The notes: a model not told the origin generated them from the sequence alone. Positions 8,992 to 18,461 are shown, counted from the first letter of the stretch. The stretch: 64,000 nucleotides of DNA from Flavobacterium bizetiae (GCF_902804475.1 NZ_CADCSU010000125.1:1-64000), one strand, 5' to 3'. Program-made: numbers and translations.

Positions 8992-10587
8992 ATGCAAGAA
9001 TTCAAAATAAAATATGAGCAAGAATCTCCAGAACCTATTTTAGGTATAGATTGGAATTTATATTCAAACAGAATCTTAATTGCTTATAGAGTAGAATCAT
9101 CAATTGTACTAGAAATAAAAACTTCAAGTTTGGAAATAGTTTCTTCAGGTAAACTAAAAATTGGTGATAAGCTTAAAAAAATTGCATTAAACGACAATAC
9201 GACTTATGCCCTCTTGGTATTTGAAAAAAAATCAGTTATAGTTAGACTTTCAGATTATTCCATATTTTGTCAACTTGAGAGAAATGATGGTTTTTTAGAT
9301 GGAGCTTTCGCGGAGAAAAATACTGTTTATTTAACTATACCAGCTTCATCTGGGAGTGTAGATTGGAGCTTTTGGGATTATGTTAATAATGATTTTCAGG
9401 AGTATGAACTAGAACGCTATGAACATTATGGAAGAGGAGCAGTTCTGCATCCAAGTAAAAAACTAATTGGAGCTTGTTGGAGTGCCTATCAGTCAGGTTT
9501 TTTAATTCATTCTGCAGTTCCCGAAAATAAGAGATTAAAATACTTCAATTTCGGAGAAAATGAGTGTTCAAGATCTGAATATGAAGCCAGTTGTCCTTCG
9601 TTCAATACTGATGGAGATAAAATAGCGTTTATTGTGAATCCTTACCTAGGAGGACAAGAAAACATCGAGAAATTGTGTATTTATGACATAGAAAATCAAT
9701 CTAGTGCATTAATAGAGATTCCATTGCCAGATTTTAAAAATGAATCGGTCTTAAATACTTATTTTATGGGACAAAGTGAATTTGTCCTACTGCACAAAAG
9801 AAGCACCATAGATATTGTAGAACTTGAGTCTAAAGTAAATCATCAAATAATTAATAGAGAAATAGAATATCTATCTGTTAATCCGTATACCAATCAATTT
9901 GTTGTCTCAGAAAGTAAAAAATTATCAGTTTATAGCTTTTTAAATAAGGAATCTGATGATTTTAATTACAGCATTTTAAGTGCTGTTGATTATGCAAGTT
10001 CTTTTGTTTCAAATCACATTAATAAACTTAAAGTGGCTGGTGATAAAGAAGTACATATTCACGCTGCAATATCTAATACAGACGAAATACCTAAAGTTTA
10101 TGTAAAATTTGGTTTTGAGAGAGCAATTTATCGTTTGGATTCGAAGGAAATAATTGAGGAAAAACTTTCTGAATCAACAAAATTGGAAGTTACCAACTGG
10201 TTTGATCTGAATCAGGAAACTCAGTTATTTAAATGGAAAGAAAATAATAATGAAAAGAAAAAAACAATTCTTAAATCAAAAAACAATTCACTAATAGAGA
10301 TTTTTTCAGGACAACGAGCAATGGAACAATATCCGAACATTCGCATTTATTATGAAAATTCGAACTGGATGGTTGACGTTGAAGATATTAAAGAACGAGA
10401 GTCATTACCCGAAGCAATTAATGAAATTGCAAATAATTGGATTGATTTAAATTACATAGAAATTATTAAACCTTGGAAAAATACTGCAGATGATAACAAT
10501 TTGAACTTAGTGACCGAAGGCTCGTTGGTTCAACCAATGAGTAAAAAATCTAGCTTTTGGGTTACGTTGAAAAATTTATGGTCATGA
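8992..10587 (+). CDS. Hypothetical beta-propeller-like cytoplasmic protein
   Basis: A 531-residue protein without signal peptide or membrane helix. The first 330 residues consist of strand-like units with phrases such as GIDWNLYSNRILIAY, GAVLHPSKKLIGACW and CPSFNTDGDKIAFIV, the rhythm of WD40/TolB-type propeller blades; the last 200 residues are more charged and helical. No family recognised. It is the only gene between the initiator tRNA and a repeat of the tRNA 3' end, which suggests it arrived as an insertion or is a cargo gene. No promoter matching the consensus is visible. Confidence 0.7.
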   Translation: MQEFKIKYEQESPEPILGIDWNLYSNRILIAYRVESSIVLEIKTSSLEIVSSGKLKIGDKLKKIALNDNTTYALLVFEKKSVIVRLSDYSIFCQLERNDGFLDGAFAEKNTVYLTIPASSGSVDWSFWDYVNNDFQEYELERYEHYGRGAVLHPSKKLIGACWSAYQSGFLIHSAVPENKRLKYFNFGENECSRSEYEASCPSFNTDGDKIAFIVNPYLGGQENIEKLCIYDIENQSSALIEIPLPDFKNESVLNTYFMGQSEFVLLHKRSTIDIVELESKVNHQIINREIEYLSVNPYTNQFVVSESKKLSVYSFLNKESDDFNYSILSAVDYASSFVSNHINKLKVAGDKEVHIHAAISNTDEIPKVYVKFGFERAIYRLDSKEIIEEKLSESTKLEVTNWFDLNQETQLFKWKENNNEKKKTILKSKNNSLIEIFSGQRAMEQYPNIRIYYENSNWMVDVEDIKERESLPEAINEIANNWIDLNYIEIIKPWKNTADDNNLNLVTEGSLVQPMSKKSSFWVTLKNLWS

Positions 10588-10613
10588 AATTCTTATTAAA
10601 TCATCTCTAAAAC

Positions 10614-10643
10614 GGTTCGAGAATTGTCCCGTTAGGGCTACTA
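10614..10643 (+). pseudogene. Degenerate tRNA 3' fragment
   Basis: GGTTCGAG (10614-10621), the T-loop sequence of the initiator tRNA, then 15 altered bases, then GCTACTA, the same tRNA 3' end and following bases. The intervening part no longer folds as a T stem and acceptor. It reads as the eroded remnant of a second tRNA copy or of an attachment site. Confidence 0.45.
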
Positions 10644-10677
10644 AGACAAAGCTTCAGAGAAATCTGGAGCTTTTTTG
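10637..10677 (+). repeat. 41-bp direct repeat, right copy
   Basis: Identical to 8859-8899. Together they flank the propeller-like gene with 1737 bases between the copies. Confidence 0.9.
10648..10676 (+). terminator. Rho-independent terminator, family copy 3
   Basis: AAAGCTTCAGA-GAAA-TCTGGAGCTTT plus T residues, 60 bases after the propeller-like gene and just before the converging GNAT gene. Confidence 0.85.
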
Positions 10678-10687
10678 GTTTGATTTC

Positions 10688-11239
10688 TTACGCAGGCTTT
10701 ATTAGATTACTTTTTAGTTTAGCATAAATGTCAAGACTTATAATTTTACCATCTTTAATTTCACAGTCTTTCATAGTTCCTTCGTACTGAAAGTCAAGTT
10801 TAGCCATTAGGTTTTTACAATTCTTATTTTCCGACTCAACAAATCCTTCAATTCTGTTAAGTTCTAAATTGTCAAATCCATAATTGCAAATTAACGGCAT
10901 TGCTTCTTTCATAATTCCATGTCCCCAAAAATTAGAGATTAACCAAAAACCGATTTCTGCTTTTTTATGTTCCTTACTTAAGTTATTTAACCCACCCGCT
11001 CCATAGAATGTTGCATTATCAGCCGAGCAAATAGCAAACCAAATTCCTGTATAGTTTTTTTCAAGGTCAGCAAAAAAAATCATTTGTTCTTTAGTTGCTT
11101 CCAATGTTTGAAAACTCACTCCATAATATTTAATAACTTCTGGATGCGAAAGTCCTTTGAAAACATTTTCAAGATCACTATCTGCAAATTGTCGCAGTAA
11201 AAGCCTTTCGGTTTTTATAGTTGGAAATTCTTTCTTCAT
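10688..11239 (-). CDS. GNAT family N-acetyltransferase (RimJ/RimL type)
   Basis: Cytoplasmic 183-residue acetyltransferase. The N-terminus TIKTERLLLRQFADSDLE is the usual opening of the RimJ/RimL branch, the acetyl-CoA binding region follows KAEIGFWLISNFWGHGIMKEA, and the C-terminal NLELNRIEGFVESENKNCKN segment completes the fold. This branch acetylates protein N-termini, aminoglycosides or small amines; the substrate cannot be read here. It converges on the propeller-like gene and lies downstream of the M13 peptidase, from which a terminator separates it. Confidence 0.88.
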   Translation of the reverse strand: MKKEFPTIKTERLLLRQFADSDLENVFKGLSHPEVIKYYGVSFQTLEATKEQMIFFADLEKNYTGIWFAICSADNATFYGAGGLNNLSKEHKKAEIGFWLISNFWGHGIMKEAMPLICNYGFDNLELNRIEGFVESENKNCKNLMAKLDFQYEGTMKDCEIKDGKIISLDIYAKLKSNLIKPA

Positions 11240-11326
11240 GATTTTTTTGTTTGTTTCTTATTATCAGTTTTCGTCGTCAGGAACTTACCGCTAAATTATT
11301 TATATAAGTCTTTCCCCTAATAAAAC

Positions 11327-11352
11327 AAAGCTTCAGATTTCTCTGAAGCTTT
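11327..11352 (-). terminator. Rho-independent terminator, family copy 4 (minus)
   Basis: Read on the minus strand it is AAAGCTTCAGA-GAAA-TCTGAAGCTTT, then a short T-rich tract (GTTTTATTA). It ends the M13 peptidase gene. Same hairpin as the plus-strand copies but inverted. Confidence 0.8.
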
Positions 11353-11390
11353 ATTGTTTTTATAAAATAAGTGCTTTCGCAAGCGTAACA

Positions 11391-13403
11391 CTACCAAATA
11401 GTTATTCTATCTTTCTTCGGCAAGAACATTTTATCTCCAGGTTGTACATTAAATGCCTCGTAAAAAGGTGTCGTATTCATTAACGGGCCATTAACACGCC
11501 AGTTTGGTGGAGAATGCGGATTATTGTTAATCCACAAACGCAGGAATTCGTCTTTCATTTTTACTCGCCATATTTTGGCTATAGAAATAAAGAAACGTTG
11601 GTCTGGAGTAAAACCGTCGATTTTTGTGTTTCCTTTTCCTTGTTCAGTCATTTTAAAAGCATCATAAGCAACGGCTATTCCGGCGATATCTGCCGTATTT
11701 TCACCAACTGTCATTGCACCATTAATATGTAGATTGTCTAAAACAGTATAGGTACTGTATAAATTAATAACCTGTTGTATTCTTGACTTAAATTGTGCAT
11801 AATCCTCTTTTGTCCACCAGTCTTTTAAGTTACCAACCTTATCAAATTGAGCCCCCTGATCATCAAAAGTATGGGTTATTTCGTGTCCTATAACCATTCC
11901 GATACCTCCGTAATTAAGCGCGTCATCTGCATTATTATCAAAATATGGAGGTTGCAAAATACCTGCAGGAAAAACAATTTCATTTGCAGTAAGGTTATTA
12001 TATGCTGTAACCGTTGGAACTGTAGTATACCATTCTGACTTATCGACTGGTTTGTCTAATTTTGCCAATTGAAATTGATATGCGGCCGCTGCGGCCGAAA
12101 CCATATTCTCAAAATAGGTATTTCTGGCTATTTTTACATTGCTATAATCTTTCCATTTATCCGGATATCCTATTTTCTTCGTAATAGCAAACAATTTTTC
12201 TTTGGCTTTTTGTTTCGTACCAGGACTCATCCATTCTAATTTATCAATTCTTATACCATAGGCTTTTTGCAGATTATTCACGAGAACCAACATACGTTTT
12301 TTAGCATCTTCCGGAAAGTATTTCTTTACATACAATTCACCCAAAGCGTCGCCTAAGTAAGTGTCAAGCACATTAGCCATTTTTTCGCCACGTGATTTTT
12401 GAACAGCCTGACCAGAAAGCACTTTTGTATATTCGAATAAAGCATCGACAAAAGACTTACTTAAATCATCTGAATATCTTTCTATAGAGTTTGCTTTCAA
12501 ATAAATTTTCCAATTATTAACCGGAATAGTTTTTAAGAGTTTATTAAGCGCGTCATAATAAGCAGGCTGACATACATTAATAGAATCAGTTTTAGCACCT
12601 AAATTATTTAAAAAGGTAGTCCAGTTTATGTTAGGATGTTTTTTTACAAGATCTGTCACAGCCATTTTATTATAATTTGCCTGCACATCACGAAGCTCGA
12701 CTTTTGTTCTATGCGAACCTGCTAGTTGTTTATCAATATCATAAACCAAATTAGCATTCTTTTCGGCCTCTTTGGCATCGCTGCCCGTTTGTTGAAACAA
12801 GGTAGCAAGGTATTTTTTGTATGCTTTCTGTATGGCAACGGTTGATGAATCTGATTTGAAATAATAATCCCTGTCAGGCAAACCAATGCCGGTTTGATAG
12901 AGCTGGGCAATATTCATGCTGCTGTGTTTATTGTCGGGTGACACTCCAAAAGCTATAATAGAAGAGTTGTCTACTTTTACCTCATTAACTACAAAGTTCA
13001 TTAAAGAAGGTAAATCGCTAATTGCGTCAATTTTGGCAAGCAAAGGTTTGATAGGTGTATAGCCGCGTTTGTCAATAGTTACGGTATCCATACCTGAGGC
13101 ATAAAAATCTCCTACCTTTTGCGCTATACTTCCTGCCTCATTCTTACTTTTCGAAATACTGTCTAATATCCCCTGAAGACGCATTCGTTGTGGGTAATTC
13201 ATAAACATATAGGCACCAACTCCGGATTGAGATGCTGGTATTGATACAGAATCATACCATTTGCCATTTACGTATTTAAAAAAGTCATTCCCAGGACGCA
13301 ATGTCGAATCTATTCCGGTGATAGCAACATTTTTTTTTCCTTGATGTTTGGAACATGCTGTAAAAGCTAAGAATGCAATGAAGAGCATTAATGAATTTCT
13401 CAT
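11391..13403 (-). CDS. M13 family metallopeptidase, lipoprotein
   Basis: Neprilysin-type zinc endopeptidase of 670 residues. The signal peptide ends in a lipobox (LAFTAC, Cys 17), so the enzyme is lipid-anchored in the cell envelope. The zinc site GHEITHTFDDQG lies near residue 505 and the third ligand motif GENTADIAG near residue 565; the N-terminal M13_N domain (DSTLRPGNDFFKYVNGKW) covers residues about 33-420 and the C-terminus ends in the usual ...W after CxxW-like family endings (DRITIW). Length is normal for the family. Role: degradation of peptides in the periplasm or outside the cell. It is a single gene with its own terminator. Confidence 0.95.
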   Translation of the reverse strand: MRNSLMLFIAFLAFTACSKHQGKKNVAITGIDSTLRPGNDFFKYVNGKWYDSVSIPASQSGVGAYMFMNYPQRMRLQGILDSISKSKNEAGSIAQKVGDFYASGMDTVTIDKRGYTPIKPLLAKIDAISDLPSLMNFVVNEVKVDNSSIIAFGVSPDNKHSSMNIAQLYQTGIGLPDRDYYFKSDSSTVAIQKAYKKYLATLFQQTGSDAKEAEKNANLVYDIDKQLAGSHRTKVELRDVQANYNKMAVTDLVKKHPNINWTTFLNNLGAKTDSINVCQPAYYDALNKLLKTIPVNNWKIYLKANSIERYSDDLSKSFVDALFEYTKVLSGQAVQKSRGEKMANVLDTYLGDALGELYVKKYFPEDAKKRMLVLVNNLQKAYGIRIDKLEWMSPGTKQKAKEKLFAITKKIGYPDKWKDYSNVKIARNTYFENMVSAAAAAYQFQLAKLDKPVDKSEWYTTVPTVTAYNNLTANEIVFPAGILQPPYFDNNADDALNYGGIGMVIGHEITHTFDDQGAQFDKVGNLKDWWTKEDYAQFKSRIQQVINLYSTYTVLDNLHINGAMTVGENTADIAGIAVAYDAFKMTEQGKGNTKIDGFTPDQRFFISIAKIWRVKMKDEFLRLWINNNPHSPPNWRVNGPLMNTTPFYEAFNVQPGDKMFLPKKDRITIW

Positions 13404-13936
13404 AATCTAGACTTATTTCTATTAAAATGAACTGAAAAACGTTTGAAAGCAAATATTTTAAAATGCAGAACAATATACGAATTCAGTTCGTAATTCTAAA
13501 CTTTTTACAAAATTACTGCGCATAAACAACATAATTACAGCTAATTGTTTATCATTAATGCAATAATCCAGTATAACATTACGAGACCTGGCTGGCTTTA
13601 AACCTAAATAATCCTGTTATTCAGATTTGGTAACTAAGCGATAGCGTACAGACAAAACAAATCATCCTGAATATAAAACCGATTCTTCGGAGTCAGCTCG
13701 CAATCGTTATGCAAATATTTCGTTTACAAACAACAACTAAATACTTACTAATCAAAACACTATAATTCAACGCTATTAATTTCACTAATTACTTTGCGCT
13801 ATTTTTCTTTTATTACAATGCAATTTTATCTTAATTTTATCACAAGAATGTAGTTAAAAAAAATGAAGTAAAAATGATTACCCATAACGAATATTAAACT
13901 CCAAAAATTAAACCTCTAACCCCTAACCTATAACTA
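13404..13936. other. Divergent intergenic region
   Basis: Separates the M13 peptidase (minus) from the S41-like gene (plus), so it must hold both promoters. No exact TAnnTTTG is seen on either strand; the nearest is TTACTTTG ending at 13798. No RNA gene or strong hairpin was found. Confidence 0.4.
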
Positions 13937-15499
13937 ATGTATTACATGAATAATAAAAATCTGATACCAATTTTTATACTATTGTTTTTTTTGTCCTGTA
14001 AAATTCAGGCACAAGGATCTGATAAAAACACGAAGGATAGTATACTGCTGTACAATAAAATGCTTTCAGTAAAACAAATACAACAGGATCTTAAAATACT
14101 TCTTGCCATAAACGAAAAAGCAAATTCCGGCTTTTACCAATACCGTTCTAAAAAACAAATTGATAGTCTTTACAATACAACTATTAAAAATATCAAGAAG
14201 TCTTTAAGCGTTACGGAGTTTTACAAAATAATGCTCCATCTGACGGACTATGAAGGAAGCGTACACAATTATACTATTCCTGATCTCGACTTAATAAAAT
14301 TTCTGAACAGGCAAAAATCTTTTTTCCCCTATCCTCTTCTTTATATTAAGGGGCAAATTATTTTTGATGGTCAATCATCAGATATACCAGCCGGCTCGAG
14401 GATAAGAAGCATAAATGGGATAAGTGACACAAAATTGATGCAGTCTTTTTATAAATATTATACAGCAGATGGCTTTAACACTACAGAAAAATTATCGGCC
14501 AGCGTAAATAAATCCTTTGGAATAAATTATCTGCTGGAATATGGTCTTTCTAATGAATTCATTATAGAATACAATTCACCAAAATCTGAATCTCTTCAAA
14601 AAAAGGTACTTCCTGCAGTAACACTAAAGCAAAGAGAAGCAAACATTAAAAATAGATTTAGCGCTCCTGTTACGGATTTGCTAGATTACAAAAAACAGTC
14701 TCCCTACAGCTTTCGCATGCTTAACCCGACAACAGGTTTATTAAATCTAAGATGGTTTGGAATGGCATACGGATCAGACGATCCTAAGTTTGAACCGTAT
14801 GTTCATTTTTTGGATAGCGTTTTTACAGGACTGGACAAAAACAAAGTTCCTAACCTGATCATTGATGTTAGAAACAATCCTGGTGGCAGTGATCCTAATT
14901 TTGAACAACCTGTAATGTACCTCACAGATCAACCATTCAAGGAAAATGTAAAAGCTACCATAATTTTCGATCCCAACTTGTTGCCTTTTGAGAACTATTT
15001 CTGGGGCGTTTTAACATCAGAACGAATGGATAGTATTTCTAAAAAAATGGGAAAAGAATACCTAAAAGATGTCTATCCGGTTTTTAAGAACAATATAAGT
15101 GTACAAAACCCAAAATACAATCCGGTTTATTATCCCAAATCGCCAAAGTTTAAAGGCAATCTTTATCTTTTGATTAATGAAAATGTGGCATCAGCTGCTT
15201 CACATTTTGCTTCTCTGGTAAAAGCGTATGTTCAAAATGTTACCATTGTTGGCGTAGAGACTGTTGGCGGTTACTATCGTCACAACGGACATTCACCACT
15301 GATCTATGAGCTTCCCAATTCAAAGATAAAAACACAATTTTCGATTGTAAATCTGGTTCAGGATGCGCCAAAAAAGGAGAATCAGCCAGAAGGTCGTGGT
15401 ATTATGCCAGATCATGAGGTATGGCCATCTCTGGATGATTTTTTCCAACAAAAGGATACGCAAATGGAGTTTACACTTAAACTTATAAAAACGAAATAA
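13937..15499 (+). CDS. S41 family peptidase-like secreted protein
   Basis: Exported protein of 520 residues with a signal peptide (ILLFFLSCKIQAQG). A PDZ-like part around PAGSRIRSINGISD (residue about 155) precedes the tail-specific protease core: LIIDVRNNPGGSDPNFEQP near residue 312, LLINENVASAASHFAS near residue 413 holding the candidate nucleophile serine, and VGVETVGGYYRHNG soon after. These are the marks of S41 (CtpA/Tsp) peptidases. The C-terminal EGRGIMPDHEVWPS is also standard. The start could be the second ATG, four codons in. Transcribed alone, ended by the hairpin at 15531. Confidence 0.85.
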   Translation: MYYMNNKNLIPIFILLFFLSCKIQAQGSDKNTKDSILLYNKMLSVKQIQQDLKILLAINEKANSGFYQYRSKKQIDSLYNTTIKNIKKSLSVTEFYKIMLHLTDYEGSVHNYTIPDLDLIKFLNRQKSFFPYPLLYIKGQIIFDGQSSDIPAGSRIRSINGISDTKLMQSFYKYYTADGFNTTEKLSASVNKSFGINYLLEYGLSNEFIIEYNSPKSESLQKKVLPAVTLKQREANIKNRFSAPVTDLLDYKKQSPYSFRMLNPTTGLLNLRWFGMAYGSDDPKFEPYVHFLDSVFTGLDKNKVPNLIIDVRNNPGGSDPNFEQPVMYLTDQPFKENVKATIIFDPNLLPFENYFWGVLTSERMDSISKKMGKEYLKDVYPVFKNNISVQNPKYNPVYYPKSPKFKGNLYLLINENVASAASHFASLVKAYVQNVTIVGVETVGGYYRHNGHSPLIYELPNSKIKTQFSIVNLVQDAPKKENQPEGRGIMPDHEVWPSLDDFFQQKDTQMEFTLKLIKTK

Positions 15500-15530
15500 T
15501 TTAGATTTTTTTCCTTTCCAAAAACGACAA

Positions 15531-15559
15531 AAAGCTTCAGAGAAATTTGAAGCTTTTTT
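15531..15559 (+). terminator. Rho-independent terminator, family copy 5
   Basis: AAAGCTTCAGA-GAAA-TTTGAAGCTTT with a T tail, 32 bases after the S41-like gene. Confidence 0.85.
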
Positions 15560-15680
15560 ATTTTAGTCAAAATTCACAAAACAATATCTGATTTAGATTG
15601 CAGGTGCGAAGTCATAGACACTCGCACATCTTGCCTGAGAACTTTTAGGCTTTGTGATGTTTTTACGCCTCTTATTTTAT

Positions 15681-16091
15681 TTAATCCCCATCATAAGTAA
15701 TTGTCCAATTCAAACTGTCTAAATCTTCAATTTTAAAAAGATATTTTTTATTGTAGATGTTTTTCCTAAATATTGTTTCCCAACCATATTTATCTACACT
15801 ATCTTTTTTAATAATATAATATCTTATTTTTTGGTTATCACAGGTTTTAATGTATTCTTCCCAACGAGGTTTAATTATCAAATTACAATCATCTTCATTG
15901 TCTTTTGTTTCATGTGGAGGAAAAGAATATTTTGGAAGTCCGTCCATTTTATTCAACTCGTGTTCAAGATAAAAACAATAGATACTATTTTTAGATTTAT
16001 TGCTAGTGGCAATACATCTACTATCACTTACATCCATACAAGATGTTAATAATGGTAGCAAAATAATACTATATAATTTTAAATTTTTCAT
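15681..16091 (-). CDS. Hypothetical lipoprotein
   Basis: A 136-residue protein with a lipoprotein signal peptide (lipobox LLTSC, Cys 18) and four further cysteines, one soon after the anchor. The body is charged, with aromatic residues, and ends LNWTITYDGD. No family recognised. It stands alone between the S41-like gene and the AraC-type regulator. Confidence 0.6.
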   Translation of the reverse strand: MKNLKLYSIILLPLLTSCMDVSDSRCIATSNKSKNSIYCFYLEHELNKMDGLPKYSFPPHETKDNEDDCNLIIKPRWEEYIKTCDNQKIRYYIIKKDSVDKYGWETIFRKNIYNKKYLFKIEDLDSLNWTITYDGD

Positions 16092-16404
16092 TTCTATGCA
16101 TTAAAGATTTAAGATGGTATGATAACTTATAAATTTCCCTCGTTGCGCAAATGTCTATACTTCGCGCCACTTCTTAAAACAAATCTAGTCTAAAAAAAGA
16201 AAACTTCATGAGACCTATTGTTTCACTCAAAATTTAATATAAATCATTTAGTTAAGTTAATCATTTCTTAATCCAATAAGAAAGTCATTTGTATTACTAT
16301 AAATTCGTTCTGTCAATTCGTATGAAATAAGTTATGTTTAAAAAAATAACTCATTACCATGATATCCCAAAACAAATCTTAAAAACAATCTTTACAGGAA
16401 AAAA
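16092..16404. other. Intergenic region before the AraC-type gene
   Basis: Divergent spacer. I see no exact -7 element, RNA gene or strong hairpin. A possible ribosome-binding CAGGAAAA lies just before the TTG start at 16405. Confidence 0.35.
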
Positions 16405-17541
16405 TTGATCTATACAGCACTTTTAAATATTGCGATTTTTCAGGGAATAGTTTTAGGCTTAATTATTTTAAAGTCTTCTATATTCAATAGCAATTCAAAT
16501 AAATATTTAGCATACTTACTATTTGCACTTTCCATTGTTTTACTGAATTATGTTTTTGAAATTGAAGGTGCATTTACTTCGTATCCTTTTCTACGTTTTA
16601 TAGACGATGTCGAGTGGATATTTTTATTACCCGTTTTCATATTTCTGTTCATTATAAACCGGATTGACGATACTATAAAGAATAGGCAGAAGCACTATTT
16701 GTATTATATTCCGTTTGCCTATTCCTCTATTGTTCATATTACATACGATCTTAGTAATGTTGCAGGAATTTACAAAATCCCGGATTCAAGTATTTTCCTA
16801 ATCAATATACTTATGCTAATTCAGCTTTTATTTGCCGTTATTATCATCCCGTTTCTACCTCTTTACTCTTATTTTATGATAAAGCATTTAAAAGACTCTA
16901 AAGAAAAAAAATGGATAATTACTTTATTAACTAGTCTTTATTTATTATTATTGACTTGGCTTACGACCTATTTGGTTGGGTTATTCCTTGGTTTAGATAT
17001 TTCCTCTACTATGAGTGTTCTGGCGCTGTCTGCAACATTCATAATTCACTGGACAGCTTACATAGGAATTTACAAATACAAACTGGCCAAAAACAAAGAT
17101 GCAGTTTTCAATTTTTTAAATACAGATGTAGCTCTTTCGTATGGCAATCTGCAAATGGTAGAAAATAATACACCAGAAGAATATAGGGAAGCTATCACAG
17201 CAGATAATCTTTATTTTCAAAAACTGGAACTTCTTTGTAAAGAGCAGCACATTTATACTGATAGTACATTAAACAGAGAAAAAGTGGCTGAAAAATTAGG
17301 TATAAGCCCAGGATATGTTTCACAAATTATAAACACGATAACAGGAGACAACTTTGCCAATTACATCAATAACTATCGAGTTGAAGCTGTCAAAGAAATG
17401 ATTTCAAATTCTGAGTATGAAAACTATAATTTGTTGACGATGGGATTGGAATCTGGGTTTACTTCAAAAACAACTTTTTATAAAGCCTTTAAAAAAGTTA
17501 CTGGTCAGACACCAAATGAATATAAAAACACCAGCAAATAA
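16405..17541 (+). CDS. Membrane-anchored AraC family transcriptional regulator
   Basis: A 378-residue protein with seven hydrophobic helices in residues 1-225 and a cytoplasmic AraC-type DNA-binding domain at 275-375 (EKVAEKLGISPGYVSQIINT as first helix-turn-helix, LESGFTSKTTFYKAFKKVTG as second). This is the Bacteroidota design in which a multi-pass sensor is fused to an AraC domain. The start is a TTG preceded by CAGGAAAA; no ATG occurs in the early helices until well inside. Two outer-membrane genes downstream share a leader sequence and are plausible targets. Confidence 0.88.
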   Translation: MIYTALLNIAIFQGIVLGLIILKSSIFNSNSNKYLAYLLFALSIVLLNYVFEIEGAFTSYPFLRFIDDVEWIFLLPVFIFLFIINRIDDTIKNRQKHYLYYIPFAYSSIVHITYDLSNVAGIYKIPDSSIFLINILMLIQLLFAVIIIPFLPLYSYFMIKHLKDSKEKKWIITLLTSLYLLLLTWLTTYLVGLFLGLDISSTMSVLALSATFIIHWTAYIGIYKYKLAKNKDAVFNFLNTDVALSYGNLQMVENNTPEEYREAITADNLYFQKLELLCKEQHIYTDSTLNREKVAEKLGISPGYVSQIINTITGDNFANYINNYRVEAVKEMISNSEYENYNLLTMGLESGFTSKTTFYKAFKKVTGQTPNEYKNTSK

Positions 17542-17542
17542 G

Positions 17543-17629
17543 TACCAATTTATACATTTCTGAGTTTTTGAAACCTTTTCTATTTCTTCTTAAGTGAATT
17601 TTGCATTTAAATAATTCAAATTCCTTTTT
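17543..17629 (+). promoter_or_regulatory. Shared leader, copy A (upstream of the 179-aa barrel)
   Basis: The 87 bases before the ATG align with the 86 bases before the gene at 18462; the first 60 positions match at 48. Constant blocks are TACCA, TTATACATTT, TTTTGAAACCT and GAATTTTG. The last block is one base off the -7 consensus TAnnTTTG. Confidence 0.6.
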
Positions 17630-18169
17630 ATGAAAAAAAACTATTTACTACTTATCATTTTGTTTGCCTTTTATTCTGTCAATGCTCAAAATGAAACTGA
17701 TCCCTATCAGAAAAATAATGAAGTTAAATTAAATGCACTGGCTCCTTTATTGCAATCTTTTCAGATTAATTACGAAAGACATTTAAATAATAATTCATCA
17801 TTAGGACTTTCTTTTTATTATGTTTTTGACAATACAAAGAATGAAAAGGATTTGAATTATTCAATATCTCCGTATTACAGAAGATATTTTGGTAAAAAAT
17901 ACGCATCAGGCTGGTTTGTTGAAGGATTTGGAATGCTGGCTTCAACAGATGGTAAAAAAATATACACATCAGATGATCATTCAATTTATACCGAGAATCC
18001 CGACGTTATTAATTTTGCTCTCGGTGCCGGCGGAGGCTGGAAATGGGTTAGTAAAAGCGGATTTCTTTTTGAAGCAAATGTTGGTTATGGCGGTATAATA
18101 ATCAATGCAGATAAAACAGATCATACTATAGTTGCAAAATTTGGACTGAGTGTGGGATATCTATTTTAA
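17630..18169 (+). CDS. DUF3575-like outer membrane beta-barrel protein
   Basis: Exported 179-residue protein: signal peptide to VNAQ (residue 19), then alternating strands and the final aromatic residue (FGLSVGYLF) recognised by the barrel assembly machinery. The phrases VKLNALAPLLQSFQINYERHL, then SPYYRRYFGK, match DUF3575 barrels. It follows the membrane AraC gene by 88 bases and shares its upstream sequence with the next barrel gene. Likely a small eight-strand barrel in the outer membrane, function unknown. Confidence 0.8.
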   Translation: MKKNYLLLIILFAFYSVNAQNETDPYQKNNEVKLNALAPLLQSFQINYERHLNNNSSLGLSFYYVFDNTKNEKDLNYSISPYYRRYFGKKYASGWFVEGFGMLASTDGKKIYTSDDHSIYTENPDVINFALGAGGGWKWVSKSGFLFEANVGYGGIIINADKTDHTIVAKFGLSVGYLF

Positions 18170-18188
18170 TGCTTCCGGTTATTAAGAC

Positions 18189-18218
18189 AAAGCTTCAAAG
18201 AAATTTGGAGCTTTTTTT
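18189..18218 (+). terminator. Rho-independent terminator, family copy 6
   Basis: AAAGCTTCAAA-GAAA-TTTGGAGCTTT with seven T, 20 bases after the DUF3575-like gene. Like copies 2 and 3 it is preceded by TAAGACA. Confidence 0.85.
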
Positions 18219-18375
18219 ATTGTCGATTATCCTGAAACAATTTTGTATTTATGAGCGGGAAACTCTTGCAAGCTGAGAGATTAGAATCCATGGGTATTTC
18301 AAAACGACCTTTTATAAAGCTTAAAAAAAACAACCTGTCAGAACATAAATAATGTTAAAACACCGCCAAAATAGG

Positions 18376-18461
18376 TACCATTTTATACATTTTTAAGCTT
18401 TTGAAACCTCTTTCACTTTTTGTTATATGAATTTTGGACTCAATAATTCAAATCAATTTTT
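18376..18461 (+). promoter_or_regulatory. Shared leader, copy B (upstream of the 184-aa barrel)
   Basis: Partner of 17543-17629, with the same blocks in the same order and almost the same distance to the ATG (86 against 87 bases). Suggests a common promoter and operator for the two barrel genes. Confidence 0.6.

Noticed and set aside
8992..10587. Possibility that this gene is an insertion-sequence transposase
   Set aside because: No DDE, tyrosine recombinase or serine recombinase motifs; the sequence reads as a beta-propeller.
18251..18352. 33-codon frame MSGKLLQAERLESMG...
   Set aside because: Short, between a terminator and the shared leader, with no promoter and no homology that I recognise; left as possible but unsupported.
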